Assembly: GCA_002292805.1 (NCBI GenBank)
Contig: DBCA01000055.1
Span: 9,031-22,341, forward strand
Reading direction: 5' to 3'
Source of the DNA: Caryophanales bacterium UBA970
GTDB taxonomy: Bacteria; Bacillota_I; Bacilli_A; RFN20; CAG-826
DNA length: 13,311 nt
Below the pieces are notes generated by a model. It ran no database searches and had not been told where the DNA came from. It saw only the letters and a program-made list of their open reading frames with translations. Position numbers and translations under genes: made by a program. This document shows positions 11,929 through 13,311 of the stretch, in pieces. Each line of letters opens with the position of its first letter. The stretch's first letter is position 1.

Positions 11929-13311
11929 ATGCAATTCGCCTTACTTAAACGTCAATTTCATCATCGGTGGTTAATCCGTACCAAGCGTTTACGTCAAGCT
12001 TGGGATGATCCACAATCTTTATTACGTTACATCCTCTTCCTAATTTTTATGGGCGTGATGTTTTATGCTTTTGCCTTGATCACCAATTTATTCACCATCC
12101 CTCTGAGCGGAGATTATGTCCTCCAACAAATTCCTTTCTATTTAAATGGATATGATGATTGGTGGCATTTTTTCACCACCGGTGAGTTTGTCCTTTGGGA
12201 TGATTCCACCTACTTAGGGGCGAATCATATTGGTTCCAATTCCTTCTACTATTATCTCAATCCATTCTTTATGCCGATTCTTTTGTTTCCACGTTTCTTA
12301 GTCCCTCAAGGGTTGGCGATCCTGATGATTGGAAAAATGGTTGGGGCGTCGTTAACCTTCCGGTTATTATTAAAACATTTCCGGGTTGAAGAAAATCATG
12401 CGCGAATCTTTGCCATGGCCTATGGATTTTCCGGCTGGATGGCGTATTATCTTTGGTTTAATCACTTCATGGAAGTGGCGGTGGTGTTTCCTTTGGTCTT
12501 GCTTGGGATTGAAAAGCTACTCAAAGACAAAAACTTTCGATTCCTCGCCCTTAGCTTATTCATGATGGGGATCACTAATTATTTCTTCCTTGTGTCCACC
12601 AGTTTTACCGCGGTGTTTTATGCGATCTTTCGTTATCTTCAAACCGCTTACCAACGGCCTTTAAAAAGTAATATCTCCGTTGCGTTGTATGGTTTGCTTG
12701 CCTTTGCGACCGGCATCATGATGTCAGCGTTTGTGTTTTTACCTTCGGTCATGGTCGCCGTCACCTCCAACCGAGTCGGAGAAGCGTGGTATTTAGATCA
12801 ATTGACCACGGCCTTTGATGAAGAAAATTGGCAACAAGTTTGGCGTCTATTGACCGTTTGGCAAAATCAATCTGGTGTGGAAGAACCGTATAACCAATTT
12901 TACCCTCTGGTATCGTTTCTATTTCCGACCGTCAGTAACCGGAGTTCCACCTTATTTAAAACCGGTAGTTATGACAACACCATTTCTAGTTTGTTTATTT
13001 ACACCCCATTAACGATGTTGTTAATTCCTTCGTTGATTCATAACTTACGCAAGAAAAAATGGTCACACTTGCTTGGTTTTTCGATTGTCTTGTTGATGTT
13101 ATTCACCCCTTTCACCTATCAATTGGTTCATGGATTTACCATTGATTATGGTCGTTGGCAAATCTTTGTGGTTGCAATAGCGATTACGTATATTGCCATT
13201 CAATTTGAAAAGAGAAAAGAATTTAAGCGTTGGTATTATGATCTGTCGTTTGCATTGATCATCGGCCTATCTTTGTATGCAGTCTTTGTCGCCTTGGAAT
13301 ATGAAAATAAA
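11929..13311 (+). CDS. YfhO-like GT-C membrane protein, N-terminal part (3' end outside window)
   Basis: 461 codons open to the window edge, with no stop. A basic cytoplasmic N-terminus (1-30) precedes the first helix (about 32-54). The first outer loop carries SGDYVLQQIPFYLNGYDDWW (60-79) and FVLWDDSTYLGANHIGSNSF (87-106), then YYYLNPFFMPILLFP. This is the signature of the YfhO family (PF09586), with Asp62 as the expected GT-C acidic residue. Many further hydrophobic helices follow, and a large outer loop spans roughly 295-350. YfhO proteins are GT-C glycosyltransferases of the cell envelope; the Bacillus protein is reported to decorate lipoteichoic acid with sugar. Family members are often 800-900 residues, so about half is missing here. 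The ATG is 6 nt after TATAAT and has no Shine-Dalgarno; no better in-frame start is nearby. Confidence 0.85.
   Translation, partial: MQFALLKRQFHHRWLIRTKRLRQAWDDPQSLLRYILFLIFMGVMFYAFALITNLFTIPLSGDYVLQQIPFYLNGYDDWWHFFTTGEFVLWDDSTYLGANHIGSNSFYYYLNPFFMPILLFPRFLVPQGLAILMIGKMVGASLTFRLLLKHFRVEENHARIFAMAYGFSGWMAYYLWFNHFMEVAVVFPLVLLGIEKLLKDKNFRFLALSLFMMGITNYFFLVSTSFTAVFYAIFRYLQTAYQRPLKSNISVALYGLLAFATGIMMSAFVFLPSVMVAVTSNRVGEAWYLDQLTTAFDEENWQQVWRLLTVWQNQSGVEEPYNQFYPLVSFLFPTVSNRSSTLFKTGSYDNTISSLFIYTPLTMLLIPSLIHNLRKKKWSHLLGFSIVLLMLFTPFTYQLVHGFTIDYGRWQIFVVAIAITYIAIQFEKRKEFKRWYYDLSFALIIGLSLYAVFVALEYENK

Noticed and set aside
1..13311. Mobile element, phage or CRISPR content
   Set aside because: No transposase, integrase, terminal repeats, direct-repeat array or tRNA attachment site was seen; gene density and style are uniform.

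Overview
The window comes from a low-to-moderate GC, Gram-positive-type (monoderm) bacterium. The gene content (YfhO-like GT-C protein, DUF4153, LURP-one-related protein, YqjM-type ene-reductase, VTC/DUF4956 pair, InlB-type repeats, heliorhodopsin) fits Bacillota or the deep Mollicutes-related lineages (Acholeplasma/Izemoplasma/Haloplasma-like). The exact taxon cannot be fixed from this sequence. TGA is a normal stop here: several genes end in ATGA start/stop overlaps and Trp is TGG, so the code is the standard bacterial one. I see no tRNA, rRNA, IS element, phage gene or CRISPR array.

Region 1 (1-330, + strand): the C-terminal third of a heliorhodopsin with its retinal lysine, then an intrinsic terminator that ends exactly at the next start codon. 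Region 2 (331-5581, +): a five-gene operon with 4-8 bp overlaps. It encodes a tocopherol-cyclase-like protein, a membrane-anchored alpha/beta hydrolase, a LURP-one-related protein, a DUF4153 polytopic membrane protein and a NamA/YqjM old yellow enzyme. Several members plausibly act on lipids, isoprenoids, quinones or enones, but no pathway can be named.

Region 3 (5583-8627, - strand): a self-regulated ABC export operon. It encodes a TetR repressor, an ATPase, two ABC-2 permeases and a previously uncalled 40-residue single-span membrane protein with a strong ribosome binding site. Its operator is a perfect dyad filling the promoter spacer. The - operon and the + operon converge: their stop codons share one hairpin, and the - strand terminator lies inside the 3' end of the ene-reductase gene.

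Region 4 (8713-11911, +): a VTC-domain protein (polyphosphate polymerase family), DUF4956 membrane protein, secreted/membrane protein with InlB B-like repeats on both sides of one transmembrane helix, and an RluA-family pseudouridine synthase, tightly packed. Region 5 (11929 to the edge, +): the first 461 codons of a YfhO-like multi-span GT-C protein.

The strongest cross-cutting observation is promoter layout. All three well-supported promoters (TetR, VTC, YfhO-like) have a perfect TATAAT only 6-7 nt before the start codon, so these mRNAs are predicted to be leaderless or nearly so. Several genes inside the operons instead carry strong Shine-Dalgarno sequences. The two divergent promoters between 8627 and 8713 each carry a different dyad in the -35/-10 spacer.
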